Shown in pieces: positions 19,793 through 30,249 of a stretch of 64,000 bases of DNA. This DNA is from Candidatus Pantoea floridensis (GTDB lineage Bacteria > Pseudomonadota > Gammaproteobacteria > Enterobacterales > Enterobacteriaceae). The notes under the pieces are model-generated. The model was not told where the DNA came from. It worked only from the letters and a program-made list of their open reading frames with translations, and made no database searches. The DNA is taken from assembly GCF_900215435.1 (NCBI RefSeq), contig NZ_OCMY01000001.1:2108001-2172000 (forward strand). Reading direction: 5' to 3'. The first letter of the stretch is position 1, and each line of letters opens with the position of its first letter. The translations under genes were made by a program, and so were the position numbers.

Positions 19793-20365
19793 ATGACATT
19801 TATCGCAACCCTGATTCTGGCCTTTGGTATGTCGATGGACGCTTTCGCCGCAGCACTGGGCAAAGGCGCATCATTGCATCGCCCGAATTTCAAAGAAGCG
19901 CTGCGTACTGGCTTAATCTTTGGCGTGATCGAAATGCTGACGCCGCTGATTGGCTGGGCGATTGGTCTCGCGGCCAGCCGCTACGTTATGGCGTGGGATC
20001 ACTGGGTAGCGTTTGGCCTGTTAACCATACTGGGCGGTCGTATGATCATGGAAGGTTTCCGTCAAACGGCCGATGAGCCTTGCGAAGCGCCGCAGCGGCA
20101 CGGTTTTATGGTGCTGGCATTAACCGCCGTTGCTACCAGCCTGGATGCGCTGGCGGTCGGTGTTGGGTTGGCGTTCCTGCAGGTTAATATCATTATGACC
20201 GCCGTTACCATTGGCGCCGCGACCACCGTGATGGCGACCACCGGCGTGCTGGTAGGACGCTTTATTGGTCCGGTGATGGGCAAATGGGCTGAAGTCCTCG
20301 GTGGCGTGGTACTGATCAGTATTGGCTGCACCATTTTAAGCGAGCACATGGGCTGGTTCAGCTAA
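19793..20365 (+). CDS. mntP: Manganese exporter MntP
   Basis: Inner-membrane Mn2+ efflux pump, 190 residues, about six hydrophobic segments. The conserved acidic motifs [12 protein letters not shown] (residues 14-25) and [13 protein letters not shown] in the second half reflect the internal duplication of the family. Upstream are an MntR box and a leader containing a GCGGA...TCCGC hairpin close to the start. In E. coli the leader is a yybP-ykoY manganese riboswitch; here I cannot confirm one because the segment is short. Confidence 0.96.
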   Translation: MTFIATLILAFGMSMDAFAAALGKGASLHRPNFKEALRTGLIFGVIEMLTPLIGWAIGLAASRYVMAWDHWVAFGLLTILGGRMIMEGFRQTADEPCEAPQRHGFMVLALTAVATSLDALAVGVGLAFLQVNIIMTAVTIGAATTVMATTGVLVGRFIGPVMGKWAEVLGGVVLISIGCTILSEHMGWFS

Positions 20366-20380
20366 GCCCGCTGCTGCCCC

Positions 20381-20448
20381 TGGTGCGCATAAATGCACAC
20401 CCTACAACTTCACCTGCGCCTACCGTAGTGGCGCCATTCATGGCGACC
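20381..20448. repeat. GTAG-headed palindrome pair (two different stems)
   Basis: TGGTGCGCAT-AA-ATGCACACC-CTAC, then a spacer, then GTAG-TGGCGCCAT-TC-ATGGCGACC; both slightly decayed. Lies just after mntP. Confidence 0.8.
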
Positions 20449-20497
20449 ACCGCAAACCCGCAATAAACCCCCATTCTGTGATCTACTTCAAAAAAAA

Positions 20498-20526
20498 TTG
20501 CGGTAAAAACGCTCAGACGCTATACT
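20498..20526 (+). promoter_or_regulatory. Sigma-70 promoter for the AzuC-like gene
   Basis: TTGCGG (-35, 20498-20503) and TATACT (-10, 20521-20526) with exactly 17 bases between. A partial CRP-like half site TGTGA-N6-TCAAA lies just upstream (20477-20492). In E. coli azuCR responds to carbon source, so the CRP-like site is worth noting, though its second half is weak. Confidence 0.65.
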
Positions 20527-20566
20527 TTTTGCGTATTTCTTCAACAATTTTTGAACCAGGTGCCTT

Positions 20567-20644
20567 ATGAAACGCTTTTTCCGCTACGTGTTCCGTTCTT
20601 ATGTCGAAACCTTCAAACACGTACCGCCGGGCGCGCTTAATTAA
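20567..20644 (+). CDS. azuC: AzuC-like small membrane-associated protein
   Basis: A 25-codon frame with ATG 41 bases after a good -10 and a CCAGGTG ribosome site. The product begins MKRFFRYVFRSY and contains TFKHVPPG near the end. E. coli AzuC (28 residues) shares MK-basic-Phe/Tyr spacing and TFKDVPPG, so I call it a homologue. AzuC is an amphipathic small protein that binds GlpD (aerobic glycerol-3-phosphate dehydrogenase), and its mRNA also acts as a base-pairing RNA. Whether this transcript has the RNA role is unknown. I see no clear terminator downstream. Confidence 0.72.
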   Translation: MKRFFRYVFRSYVETFKHVPPGALN

Positions 20645-20893
20645 GATCTCCCCAGCATACCCTCGATAATCGCGGTCAGGGATCGACCTGTGGTTATCAA
20701 CTGTTTTCTTATCGCTCTCACCACTTCTGCCGTAATTCTCTCCCTAATTCATTGATTTATCCCTTCAGTCATCACATTTCGATCTGGCTATAGCCGCAGG
20801 TTATACCCCGCTACTAAACAAGCATTCGTCACCTTTTCTTCTGCATGAAATAGTCAGCTCAGGCCCTATAAACCGTCTGAAACGAGAAACATC

Positions 20894-21901
20894 ATGCTTA
20901 TCCCTCAACCTTATTTACTCTTCCTCGGCGACGTTACCGATCCATTGGCCGCTAAAACCGCGCGCGGCATTCAGGTATGGCGACCCGAGCAGTGCGTTGG
21001 CGAAATCAAACTGCCAGGCTGCACCGTTAGCCTTGGCCTCGAAGAACTGGATATCGCCGCCGCCAAAGCGCGCGGCACCAAAACGCTGGTGCTTGGCACC
21101 GCCAATGCCGGTGGTTACCTGCCAACACACTGGCTCGACACGGTGAAAAGCGCCATTGCTGCCGGGATGAACGTCGCCAGCGGCTTGCACCACCGTTTAG
21201 TCGATGAACCGGAATTGGTCGCGTTAGCAGAAGCGCAAGGGGTTAAGCTGTTTGACCTGCGCCATATGCGTCCAAAACTGAACGTGGGAAGTGGTAAAAA
21301 GCGTACAGGTAAGCGAGTGCTTACTGTTGGCACCGACTGCTCGGTGGGCAAAATGTACACCTCGCTGGCGCTGGAAGCGGCGATGCGCGAACGCGGCATG
21401 AAAGCCGATTTCCGCGCTACCGGTCAGACCGGCATTTTAGTGGCAGGCGAAGGGATTGCGATTGACGCGGTGATTGCCGACTTCATCGCCGGTGCGGCCG
21501 AAGCATTGTCGCCTGCCAATGATGCCGATCACTGGGATATCGTTGAAGGCCAGGGTTCATTGTTCCATCCCTCTTACGCCGGCGTCAGTATGGGACTGAT
21601 CCACGGTGCACAGCCGCATTGGCTGGTGATGTGTCACGAAATGGGCCGTCCGCATATGCGTCATCTGCCGCATCAGCCGATGGTGAGCCTGAAGGATTGT
21701 GTCGAAGCCAACCTGCGCGCGGCGCACGTCACCAGCGAGGTTGTGCAACTGGCCGGTTTTGCCATCAACACCTCGAACTATAGCGAACAGGAAGCGCGCG
21801 CCTACTGCAGCGAAATCAGCGCTGAATTCGGCGTGCCGGCCACCGATCCGGTGCGATTTGGCATGGCGGATATCGCCGCGCTGCTGCAGGAGCGTGGCTA
21901 A
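20894..21901 (+). CDS. dgcN: DUF1611 protein, D-glutamate N-acetyltransferase DgcN
   Basis: 335-residue DUF1611 protein. Two parts are visible: an N-terminal Rossmann-like domain (to about 130), and a P-loop-like domain beginning TVGTDCSVGKMYTSL (Gly146-Lys153) with the downstream blocks RATGQTGILVAGEGIAIDAV and EGQGSLFHPSYAGVS. Members named DgcN acetylate D-glutamate using acetyl-CoA. The partner DgcA then racemises N-acetyl-D-glutamate, feeding N-acetyl-L-glutamate into normal metabolism. Here dgcA follows after one base, exactly the known pairing, and a peptide importer comes next. It is first in a long same-strand run, so the promoter must lie in 20645-20893, where I see no clear consensus. 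Confidence 0.85.
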   Translation: MLIPQPYLLFLGDVTDPLAAKTARGIQVWRPEQCVGEIKLPGCTVSLGLEELDIAAAKARGTKTLVLGTANAGGYLPTHWLDTVKSAIAAGMNVASGLHHRLVDEPELVALAEAQGVKLFDLRHMRPKLNVGSGKKRTGKRVLTVGTDCSVGKMYTSLALEAAMRERGMKADFRATGQTGILVAGEGIAIDAVIADFIAGAAEALSPANDADHWDIVEGQGSLFHPSYAGVSMGLIHGAQPHWLVMCHEMGRPHMRHLPHQPMVSLKDCVEANLRAAHVTSEVVQLAGFAINTSNYSEQEARAYCSEISAEFGVPATDPVRFGMADIAALLQERG

Positions 21902-21902
21902 C

Positions 21903-22868
21903 ATGCGGCGCATGCAGATTGAAGTGCTGGAGCTGCCGCTGGCGCGTCCATTTGCCATCTCGCGCGGCACGCGTACGGCGGTCACGGTGATTCGCGTGAC
22001 GCTGGAGCAGAACGGCTTCATTGGTCGGGGCGAATGTACGCCAACGCCGCGCTACGATGAAACGCCGGAAAGCGTCAACGCTGAACTGGAAACGCTGCGC
22101 GCCGACATTGAAGCGGGCTTGAGCCGCCTCGATCTGCAAAGCCGTTTGTCTGCGGGTGCAGCGCGTAATGCGCTGGACTGTGCGCTGTGGCGCCTGGATG
22201 CCGCGCTGGCGAAGCACACGCTGTGGCAACAGTGCGGTCGCGCTCAGCCGCCTTCGGTGATTACCGCCGAAACTCTCAGCCTCGATTCCATCGAGAACAT
22301 GGCCGCCGCGGCTGCCGATGCGGTATCGCGCGGTGCCATCCTATTGAAAATCAAACTTAATCGCGACGAGATTCTTGAAAAAGTCGCGGCGATCCGTCAG
22401 GCCGCGCCGCGCGCTACCTTAATCATTGATGCCAATGAAGCCTGGTCGGGCGTCGATCTGCCCAGCCTGCTCAATGCGCTGGTTAGCTACAACATCGCGA
22501 TGGTCGAGCAACCGCTGCCGGCGGGCCAGGATCAGGCGCTGCAGCGGTTTGCGCACCCGATTCCAATCTGTGCCGATGAGAGCTGCCACACGCGAGAAGA
22601 CATCGCGCCGCTGCGCAATCGCTACGAGATGATCAACATCAAGCTGGATAAGTGCGGGGGGCTCACCGAAGCGCTGGCGATGGTGGAAGAGGCGCAGAAG
22701 TGCGATATGCGGCTGATGGTGGGCTGCATGCTCGGCTCATCGCTGGCGATGGAGGCGGCGCTGCCGGTGGCGATAGCCGCCGAACATGTCGATCTCGATG
22801 GCCCGATCTGGCTGGCCGCCGACAGCTCGCCGTTCCTTTCTTACGCTCAAGGCCGAATCTGGCTGTAA
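21903..22868 (+). CDS. dgcA: Enolase-superfamily epimerase: N-acetyl-D-glutamate racemase DgcA or dipeptide epimerase
   Basis: 321 residues, muconate-lactonising/dipeptide-epimerase branch of the enolase superfamily. Visible active-site elements: KIK (Lys149, Lys151) on the second strand; metal ligands Asp176 (IDANEAW), Glu202 (VEQPLP) and Asp225 (ADES); opposite-face lysine in NIKLDK; and a DLD motif (Asp297, Asp299) near the end. In L-Ala-D/L-Glu epimerases that DxD grips the dipeptide amino group, so activity on muropeptide-derived L-Ala-D-Glu is a real alternative to N-acetyl-glutamate racemisation. Start at 21903: AGGAG in the dgcN tail, one-base gap. The longer frame upstream is the dgcN region in another frame. 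Confidence 0.85.
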   Translation: MRRMQIEVLELPLARPFAISRGTRTAVTVIRVTLEQNGFIGRGECTPTPRYDETPESVNAELETLRADIEAGLSRLDLQSRLSAGAARNALDCALWRLDAALAKHTLWQQCGRAQPPSVITAETLSLDSIENMAAAAADAVSRGAILLKIKLNRDEILEKVAAIRQAAPRATLIIDANEAWSGVDLPSLLNALVSYNIAMVEQPLPAGQDQALQRFAHPIPICADESCHTREDIAPLRNRYEMINIKLDKCGGLTEALAMVEEAQKCDMRLMVGCMLGSSLAMEAALPVAIAAEHVDLDGPIWLAADSSPFLSYAQGRIWL

Positions 22869-22886
22869 CCCGCACGCGGAGCAACG

Positions 22887-24749
<1,863 letters not shown>

Positions 24750-24770
24750 CCCTCAATACCAGGAGATTTC

Positions 24771-26312
24771 ATGAACCCGATTTTCCGCCGTACGGCGCTT
24801 GCGCTGGGATTGACCCTCTCGCTGGCCGCTGCTGCTCAGGCACAGGATCTGCGCATTTCGATGTATGCCGATATCACCGGCCTCGATCCGCACGATACTT
24901 CCGACAACGTCAGCTACTCGGTGCAGAGCGGCATCTTTGAGCGCTTGTTCCAGTTCGATGCACAGATGAAGCTGCAGCCGTGGCTGGCCACCCGCTACAC
25001 CAGCAACGACAGCGCCACTGAATTTACCCTGACGCTGCGTAAAGACGTCACCTTCCAGGACGGTACGCCGTTCGATGCGGAAGCAGTAAAAGCCAACCTC
25101 GATCGCCTCGCCGACCAGAAAAAAGGCCTCAAGCGCAACAGCCTGTACAAGATGATTGAGAAGGTGACGGTGCTGGCGCCGGACCAGGTAAAAATCGAGC
25201 TGAACCAATCGTTTGGTGCCTTCATCAACACGCTGGCGCATCCGTCGGCGGTGATGTGGAGCCCGGCAATCCTGAAGCAATATCCGGAAGAAGCGCAGCT
25301 GCGCCTGCATCCGGTGGGCACCGGCCCGTTCAAATTCGTCAGCTGGCAGCCGGGTAAAGCTGTCAGCTTAGCGAAGTACGAAGGCTACTGGCAAAAGGGC
25401 TGGCCGAAGGTGGATAACGTGATCTTCTCGCCCAGCCCGGAAGATGCCACGCGCGTCGCGGCACTAAAATCGGGGCAGGTTGATGCGATCTGGCCGCTGC
25501 CGTCGGATCTGATCGCCACCGTGCAGAGCGACAGCAAACTGGCGATCCAGCGCGATCCAAGCATTTACCTCTACTACATGGCGATCAACACCCAGCACAA
25601 GCCGCTCGCCGATGTACGTGTACGCCAGGCGATCAATTACGCCATCGACCGCGATCTGTGGCTGAAAGTGGCGTTTGCCGGCATGGGTAAACCGGCCAGC
25701 TCGGCGATTCCGCAAGGCGTGCAGTTCTATCAGAAGCAGAGCGCGCCGAACTATCGCTATGCGCCGGATGAGGCCAAAGCGCTGTTGAAGGAAGCGGGTT
25801 ATCCGAACGGCCTCGACCTGAAAGTGTGGGTCACCAACGCCACCGCCAGCGTGCGTGCCGCGCAGGTGCTCAAAGCGCAGCTGGCAACGGTGGGCATTCG
25901 CGCCACGGTCACGCCGATGGATTCTGGCACGCGCAACGCCAAACTGTGGGGCGTGAAAGACCCGAAACAGGCGGAATTTGACCTCTATTACGGCGGCTGG
26001 TCGACCTCAACCGGTGATGCCGATTGGGCGCTGCGTCCACTCTATGCCACCGAATCCTGGGTGCCAACCTCGTACAACGTTTCGTACTTCAGCAATGCCG
26101 AAGCCGACAAAGCGATTGCCGGAGGTTTAGCCACCGCCGATCCGGCCAAACGTGGCGAGGCATACGCTGAAGCGCAGAAAGTGTTGTGGAAAGAGGCACC
26201 GGTGGCCTTCCTCGGCACGCCAGACAATCTGGTTGGCAAGCGCAGCACGCTGAACGGTGTGTCGATGCTGCCGGATGGTAACTTCCTGTTTAATCAGGCG
26301 GCGTTTAAGTAA
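24771..26312 (+). CDS. Periplasmic peptide-binding protein (GsiB type)
   Basis: Family 5 extracellular solute-binding protein, 513 residues, secreted: the signal peptide MNPIFRRTALALGLTLSLAAA ends with AQA before QDLRIS. Family marks are FERLFQFDAQMKLQPWLATRY, the LRKDVTFQDGTPFDAEAVK block and LHPVGTGPFKF. It resembles E. coli GsiB in length and in the TGDADWALRPL segment. It should capture the peptide for the GsiA/C/D-type machinery. Ligand specificity, including tolerance of D-residues, is not readable. Confidence 0.92.
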   Translation: MNPIFRRTALALGLTLSLAAAAQAQDLRISMYADITGLDPHDTSDNVSYSVQSGIFERLFQFDAQMKLQPWLATRYTSNDSATEFTLTLRKDVTFQDGTPFDAEAVKANLDRLADQKKGLKRNSLYKMIEKVTVLAPDQVKIELNQSFGAFINTLAHPSAVMWSPAILKQYPEEAQLRLHPVGTGPFKFVSWQPGKAVSLAKYEGYWQKGWPKVDNVIFSPSPEDATRVAALKSGQVDAIWPLPSDLIATVQSDSKLAIQRDPSIYLYYMAINTQHKPLADVRVRQAINYAIDRDLWLKVAFAGMGKPASSAIPQGVQFYQKQSAPNYRYAPDEAKALLKEAGYPNGLDLKVWVTNATASVRAAQVLKAQLATVGIRATVTPMDSGTRNAKLWGVKDPKQAEFDLYYGGWSTSTGDADWALRPLYATESWVPTSYNVSYFSNAEADKAIAGGLATADPAKRGEAYAEAQKVLWKEAPVAFLGTPDNLVGKRSTLNGVSMLPDGNFLFNQAAFK

Positions 26313-26314
26313 AG

Positions 26315-26437
26315 CCCTCACCCTAACCCTCTCCCGCAAGCGGGAGAGGGGACGAATAACTCCCTCTCCCGCTTGCGGGAGAGAGCTAGCACGATCTATT
26401 CCCTCTCCCGCAAGCGGGAGAGGGCTAGGGTGAGGGC
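26315..26437. repeat. CCTCTCCCG/CGGGAGAGG palindromic repeat cluster (three hairpins)
   Basis: Three near-identical hairpins, each CCCTCTCCCGC-(tt/aa)-GCGGGAGAGG, bracketed by CCCTCACCCTAACC and its complement AGGGTGAGGG. They lie between the binding-protein gene and the first permease gene. The same family occurs at 63842-63937. Such hairpins often protect the upstream message, so this position would favour excess binding protein over permease (inference). Confidence 0.85.
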
Positions 26438-26466
26438 AATAACCGCACCCAACCAAAAGGAACCGC

Positions 26467-27396
26467 ATGTTCGCATACATCATTCGTCGACTGCTGGAGA
26501 TGATCCCCGTACTGCTGGTGGTCTCGCTGCTGGTCTTCGGCTTCATCAAGCTGCTGCCCGGCGATCCGGCGCGCATCTACGCCGGGCCGGATGCGCCTTT
26601 AGCCGCGGTGGAAGCTGCGCGCCAGCATCTCGGACTTAACGATCCGCTACCGCAGCAATACATCAACTGGATCGGCGGCCTGCTGCGCGGCGATCTTGGC
26701 GTCACCTATCGCACCCAGCAGCCGGTGCTGGAAGTGATTAAACAAGGCTTTATGCCGACGATGTGGCTGGCGCTGGCGGGTTTTGCCTGGTCGGTGATGC
26801 TCGGCCTGTTCCTCGGCGTGTTTGCCGCGCTGAAACGCGGTAAATGGCAGGACTGGACGTTGATGAGCGTCGCCGTGGGCGGCATCTCGATGCCGACTTT
26901 CTGGCTGGGCCTGCTGCTGATCCAGTTCGTCGCCATGCCGTTTGGCCTGTTTTCGGTCAGCGGCTTCAATCAACCCAGCGACATCGTATTACCGGCCATC
27001 ACGCTCGGATCATCGGTGGCGGCGGTGATGGCGCGCTTCACCCGCTCGGCGTTTCTCGAAGTGGCGCAGGAAGATTACGTGCGCACCGCCAAAGCCAAAG
27101 GGCTGCGTAATCGGCTGGTGACGTGGAAACACGTGATGCGCAATGCATTGATCCCGGTGATCACCATGCTCGGCTTGCAGTTTGGTTTTCTGCTCGGCGG
27201 ATCGATTGTGGTCGAAAGCGTCTTCAACTGGCCGGGATTAGGCTGGCTGTTGATCGAGTCGATCAAGGCGCAGGATCAGCCGGTGATCCAGGCGTTAGTG
27301 ATGCTGTTCGTGTTTGAATTTATTGTGATTAACCTGCTGGTCGATCTGCTGTATGCCGTGGTCAACCCAGCGATTCGCCTGCGACAGGAGCCGTAA
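26467..27396 (+). CDS. Peptide ABC importer permease 1 (GsiC/DppB type)
   Basis: 309-residue inner-membrane permease of the binding-protein-dependent type with about six membrane segments. N-terminal MFAYIIRRLLEMIPVLLVVSLLVFGFIKLLPGDP pattern is typical of DppB/GsiC. The EAA loop for ATPase contact reads AKAKGLRNRLVTWKHVMRNALIPV. It pairs with the next gene, whose ATG overlaps this stop (TAATG). Confidence 0.93.
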   Translation: MFAYIIRRLLEMIPVLLVVSLLVFGFIKLLPGDPARIYAGPDAPLAAVEAARQHLGLNDPLPQQYINWIGGLLRGDLGVTYRTQQPVLEVIKQGFMPTMWLALAGFAWSVMLGLFLGVFAALKRGKWQDWTLMSVAVGGISMPTFWLGLLLIQFVAMPFGLFSVSGFNQPSDIVLPAITLGSSVAAVMARFTRSAFLEVAQEDYVRTAKAKGLRNRLVTWKHVMRNALIPVITMLGLQFGFLLGGSIVVESVFNWPGLGWLLIESIKAQDQPVIQALVMLFVFEFIVINLLVDLLYAVVNPAIRLRQEP

Positions 27397-28280
27397 TGAG
27401 TCTGCAATCTCTGCCTGCCCACGCGCAGGAGGCGATCCGTTCGCCGTGGCGTGATTTCCTGCACGCGCTGGTGCGTAATCCGCTGGCGCTGGTTTCCGGC
27501 GGTTTTGTGCTGCTGCTGGTGCTGGTGGCCGTCTTCGCACCGTGGCTGGCGCCCTGGGATCCAATGGCACCGGACTGGATGGCGCTGTCATCACCGCCGT
27601 CCAGCACGCACTGGATGGGCACCGACGAACTTGGCCGTGACTTGTTAAGTCGTATTATCTTTGGCGCACGCATTTCGCTGTACGTTGGCGTGCTGTCGGT
27701 GACGCTCGGCATGATAGTCGGCGTACTGCTGGGCCTGCTGGCGGGCTATTATGGCCGCTGGATCGATATGCTGATTATGCGCGGCTCCGACGTGCTCTTC
27801 GCCTTTCCCGGCATGCTGCTGGCGATTGCGGTGGTAGCGATTCTCGGGCCGGGACTGAATAACGTCATCATTGCGGTGGCCATCTTCAGCGTGCCGGTGT
27901 TTGCCCGCATCGTGCGTGCTTCCACGCTGTCGTTAAAGCAGGCGGCGTATGTCGAAGCGGTGCGCTGCGCCGGCGCGCCGGATCGCGTGATTCTGCTGCG
28001 CCATATTCTGCCAGGCACGCTCTCTAACGTGATTGTCTATTTCACCATGCGTATCGGTACCAGTATTCTCACTGCTGCCGGGCTGAGTTTTATCGGCCTC
28101 GGCCCTGAACCAGATGTGCCGGAGTGGGGCAATATTCTGGCGATGAGCCGCAGCATGATGATGGCTGGCTTGTGGCACGTCAGTGTGTTTCCAGGTCTGG
28201 CGATATTCATTACCGTGCTGGCGTTTAACCTGCTGGGTGACGCGCTGCGCGACACGCTCGATCCTAAACTGAAGAGCTAA
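27396..28280 (+). CDS. Peptide ABC importer permease 2 (GsiD/DppC type)
   Basis: 294-residue permease, second half of the channel. It has the soluble N-terminal stretch typical of DppC proteins, the HWMGTDELGRDLLSRIIFGAR block, and the EAA loop AVRCAGAPDRVILLRHILPG. One-base overlap with the preceding permease and a two-base gap to the DmpA-type peptidase show a tightly packed operon that links uptake to intracellular hydrolysis. Confidence 0.93.
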   Translation: MSLQSLPAHAQEAIRSPWRDFLHALVRNPLALVSGGFVLLLVLVAVFAPWLAPWDPMAPDWMALSSPPSSTHWMGTDELGRDLLSRIIFGARISLYVGVLSVTLGMIVGVLLGLLAGYYGRWIDMLIMRGSDVLFAFPGMLLAIAVVAILGPGLNNVIIAVAIFSVPVFARIVRASTLSLKQAAYVEAVRCAGAPDRVILLRHILPGTLSNVIVYFTMRIGTSILTAAGLSFIGLGPEPDVPEWGNILAMSRSMMMAGLWHVSVFPGLAIFITVLAFNLLGDALRDTLDPKLKS

Positions 28281-28282
28281 GT

Positions 28283-29341
28283 ATGGATTTTCAACAACAA
28301 CAGCGCGATCTGCTGCTGCAACGCTGGCGCAGCGAGCGCCAGCTGGGACAACCGCGCAGCGTTAGCGGTGCCACTAATCGCATCAGCGATGTGCCGGGCG
28401 TGCGCGTCGGACATTACACGCTGGCGGACGGCGAGCGGCAAACCGGCGTCACCGCGATTGTGCCGCCGGGCGACAATCTGTTTACTCAGCCGCTGCCCTG
28501 TGCGGCTGCGGTGTTCAACGGTTTCGCAAAGCCGGTTGGCCTGGTGCAGGTTGAAGAGTTGGGCGTGCTGCAGACGCCGATTTTGCTCAGCAACACGCTG
28601 GCGGTGGGCACGCTATTTACCACGCTGGTGCGCGATGCCATCAGCCGCAACCACGAGTTGGGCCGCAGCTTGCCGACGGTCAATCCGCTGGCGCTGGAGT
28701 GCAACGACGGCTGGCTGAATGACATTCAGGCGCTGGCAATAACGGAAGCCATGGCGCAACAGGCACTGGATAACGCCACCGCCGATTTTGCGCGTGGCAG
28801 CGTCGGTGCCGGGCGCGGCATGAGCTGCTTCAGTTTAAAAGGCGGCATTGGCACGGCATCGCGCCTGATTCCGTCGCTCAATGCCACGCTTGGCGTATTC
28901 GTGCTGGCCAACTTTGGTGCCTTAACCGCACTGACGTTGGACGGCGTGCGCCTTGGCGAGATGATTGCGCCGCTGCTGCCGGAACTGACGCCGCAGCGCG
29001 ATGCCGGTTCCATCATCATTATTATGGCGACCGATGCGCCGCTTGATGCGCGCCAACTGAAGCGCGTCGCCAAACGCGCAGGTGCCGGTTTAGGGCGTTT
29101 GGGCAGCTATTGGGGCCACGGCTCGGGCGATATTGCTGTGGCGTTTTCCACCCAGCCCCGGCCACAACCGCCGGAAGAATCCACGCTGGAACCGCTGCTC
29201 GCCGCCGCCGCCGATGCCACCGAACACGCGGTGCTGGATGCCTTGCTGAGCGCCGAAGCCGTCACCGGTTTCCGCAGGCATTATCGTCCGTCGTTAAGCG
29301 ACGTTTTGGATCGATTGGCGCTGTCGTCCCGGTCGGCATAA
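28283..29341 (+). CDS. P1/S58 (DmpA-type) self-processing aminopeptidase
   Basis: 352-residue member of peptidase family S58, Ntn-hydrolase-like. The DmpA/BapA group cleaves itself between Gly and Ser, so the exposed Ser becomes the nucleophile. Here that bond is Gly242-Ser243 in DAGSIIIIMATDAPLD. Other family blocks: ISDVPGVRVGHYTL near the start, VFNGFAKPVGLVQVEELG, and TARGSVGAGRGMSCFSLKGG-like residues 169-188. DmpA releases N-terminal D- or L-residues and relatives cut beta-peptides, fitting the D-peptide theme of this region. No signal peptide, so cytoplasmic. The last codons (R-S-A-stop) come from a palindromic repeat that begins inside the gene. Confidence 0.9.
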   Translation: MDFQQQQRDLLLQRWRSERQLGQPRSVSGATNRISDVPGVRVGHYTLADGERQTGVTAIVPPGDNLFTQPLPCAAAVFNGFAKPVGLVQVEELGVLQTPILLSNTLAVGTLFTTLVRDAISRNHELGRSLPTVNPLALECNDGWLNDIQALAITEAMAQQALDNATADFARGSVGAGRGMSCFSLKGGIGTASRLIPSLNATLGVFVLANFGALTALTLDGVRLGEMIAPLLPELTPQRDAGSIIIIMATDAPLDARQLKRVAKRAGAGLGRLGSYWGHGSGDIAVAFSTQPRPQPPEESTLEPLLAAAADATEHAVLDALLSAEAVTGFRRHYRPSLSDVLDRLALSSRSA

Positions 29342-29397
29342 ATGCCGACCCTACAAAAAACACCACAGGCCCGTAGGGTCGCCATTCATGGCGGCCT
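29331..29397. repeat. GTAG-headed palindrome pair overlapping the DmpA gene end
   Basis: GGTCGGCAT-AA-ATGCCGACC-CTAC, spacer, then GTAGGG-TCGCCAT-TC-ATGGCGGCC. The first arm and loop supply the final residues and the TAA stop of the upstream peptidase. Confidence 0.88.
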
Positions 29398-29427
29398 CTG
29401 CTAATAACCGCACGGAACCCCAACCCC

Positions 29428-30249
29428 ATGAAAATCTTCATCTCAGCCGATATCGAAGGCACCGCGGGCGTGATGCGCCCGGAACAGTGTTCACCTGGCC
29501 ACGCGGAATATCAATTGGCGCGCGGACTAATGGAACAGGAAGTCAATGCCGCCATCGACGGTGCCTTCACCGGTGGCGCCACCGAAGTGGTGGTAGCCGA
29601 CAGCCACGCGCAGATGACCAACCTGCGCGCGGAAAATATCGATCCGCGTGCGCGCATGGTGCAGGGCAAACCACGCGGTTTATCGATGGTGGAAGGCATT
29701 GAACAGCAGCCGTTTGATGGCCTGTTCTTTATCGGCTACCACAGCGCGGCGGGCGAGCCTGGCGTGCTGGCGCACACCATTAACGGCCGCGCATTCTGGC
29801 GTATTCACATCAACGGTAAAGTGATGGGTGAAAGCGACATCTACGCGGCCGCGGCGGCCGAACAGGGCACGCCGCTGTGGCTGGTGAGCGGTGACGATCA
29901 GCTTAAAGGCTGGATGGCGGAGCACTATCCCTCGGTGGATTACGTCTGTGTGAAACGCGCCATCTCGCACACCTGCGCGGAATCCATCAGCCCGCAGGCG
30001 GCGCAAAACGTTATTCGCGCAGCGGCGACCGCCGCCGTACAGCGTAAACGGCAGGTCAGCACCACGCGCCTGAGCGCGCCTTATGAGATGCAGCTGCAGG
30101 CCAGCAAACCGGTGCTGGCGGATCTGTTCAGCCTGATTCCCGGCGTGACGCGCATTGATGCGGTGACCGTCGGCTATCGCGCGGATGAGATGAACACGCT
30201 GATCGGCCTGCTGAGCGCCTTCTCCTATCTGGCGAGCACGCAGTCGTAA
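29428..30249 (+). CDS. M55-family D-aminopeptidase (DppA type)
   Basis: 273-residue zinc peptidase of family M55, whose type member is DppA of Bacillus subtilis, a D-specific aminopeptidase acting on D-Ala-D-Ala and similar peptides. All metal ligands are in place: Asp8 and Glu10 (ISADIEGTAG), His60 (VADSHAQMTNL), His105 (FIGYHSAAGEPG) and Glu135 (VMGESDIYA). No signal peptide; members form self-compartmentalised ring assemblies in the cytoplasm. It lies between palindromic repeats, downstream of the DmpA-type gene and on the same strand. In B. subtilis the gene also heads a dipeptide ABC transporter operon. Confidence 0.94.
   Translation: MKIFISADIEGTAGVMRPEQCSPGHAEYQLARGLMEQEVNAAIDGAFTGGATEVVVADSHAQMTNLRAENIDPRARMVQGKPRGLSMVEGIEQQPFDGLFFIGYHSAAGEPGVLAHTINGRAFWRIHINGKVMGESDIYAAAAAEQGTPLWLVSGDDQLKGWMAEHYPSVDYVCVKRAISHTCAESISPQAAQNVIRAAATAAVQRKRQVSTTRLSAPYEMQLQASKPVLADLFSLIPGVTRIDAVTVGYRADEMNTLIGLLSAFSYLASTQS

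Noticed and set aside
20645..20893. Possible terminator or leader between the AzuC-like gene and dgcN
   Set aside because: No stem with a following T run and no recognisable riboswitch motif could be identified.
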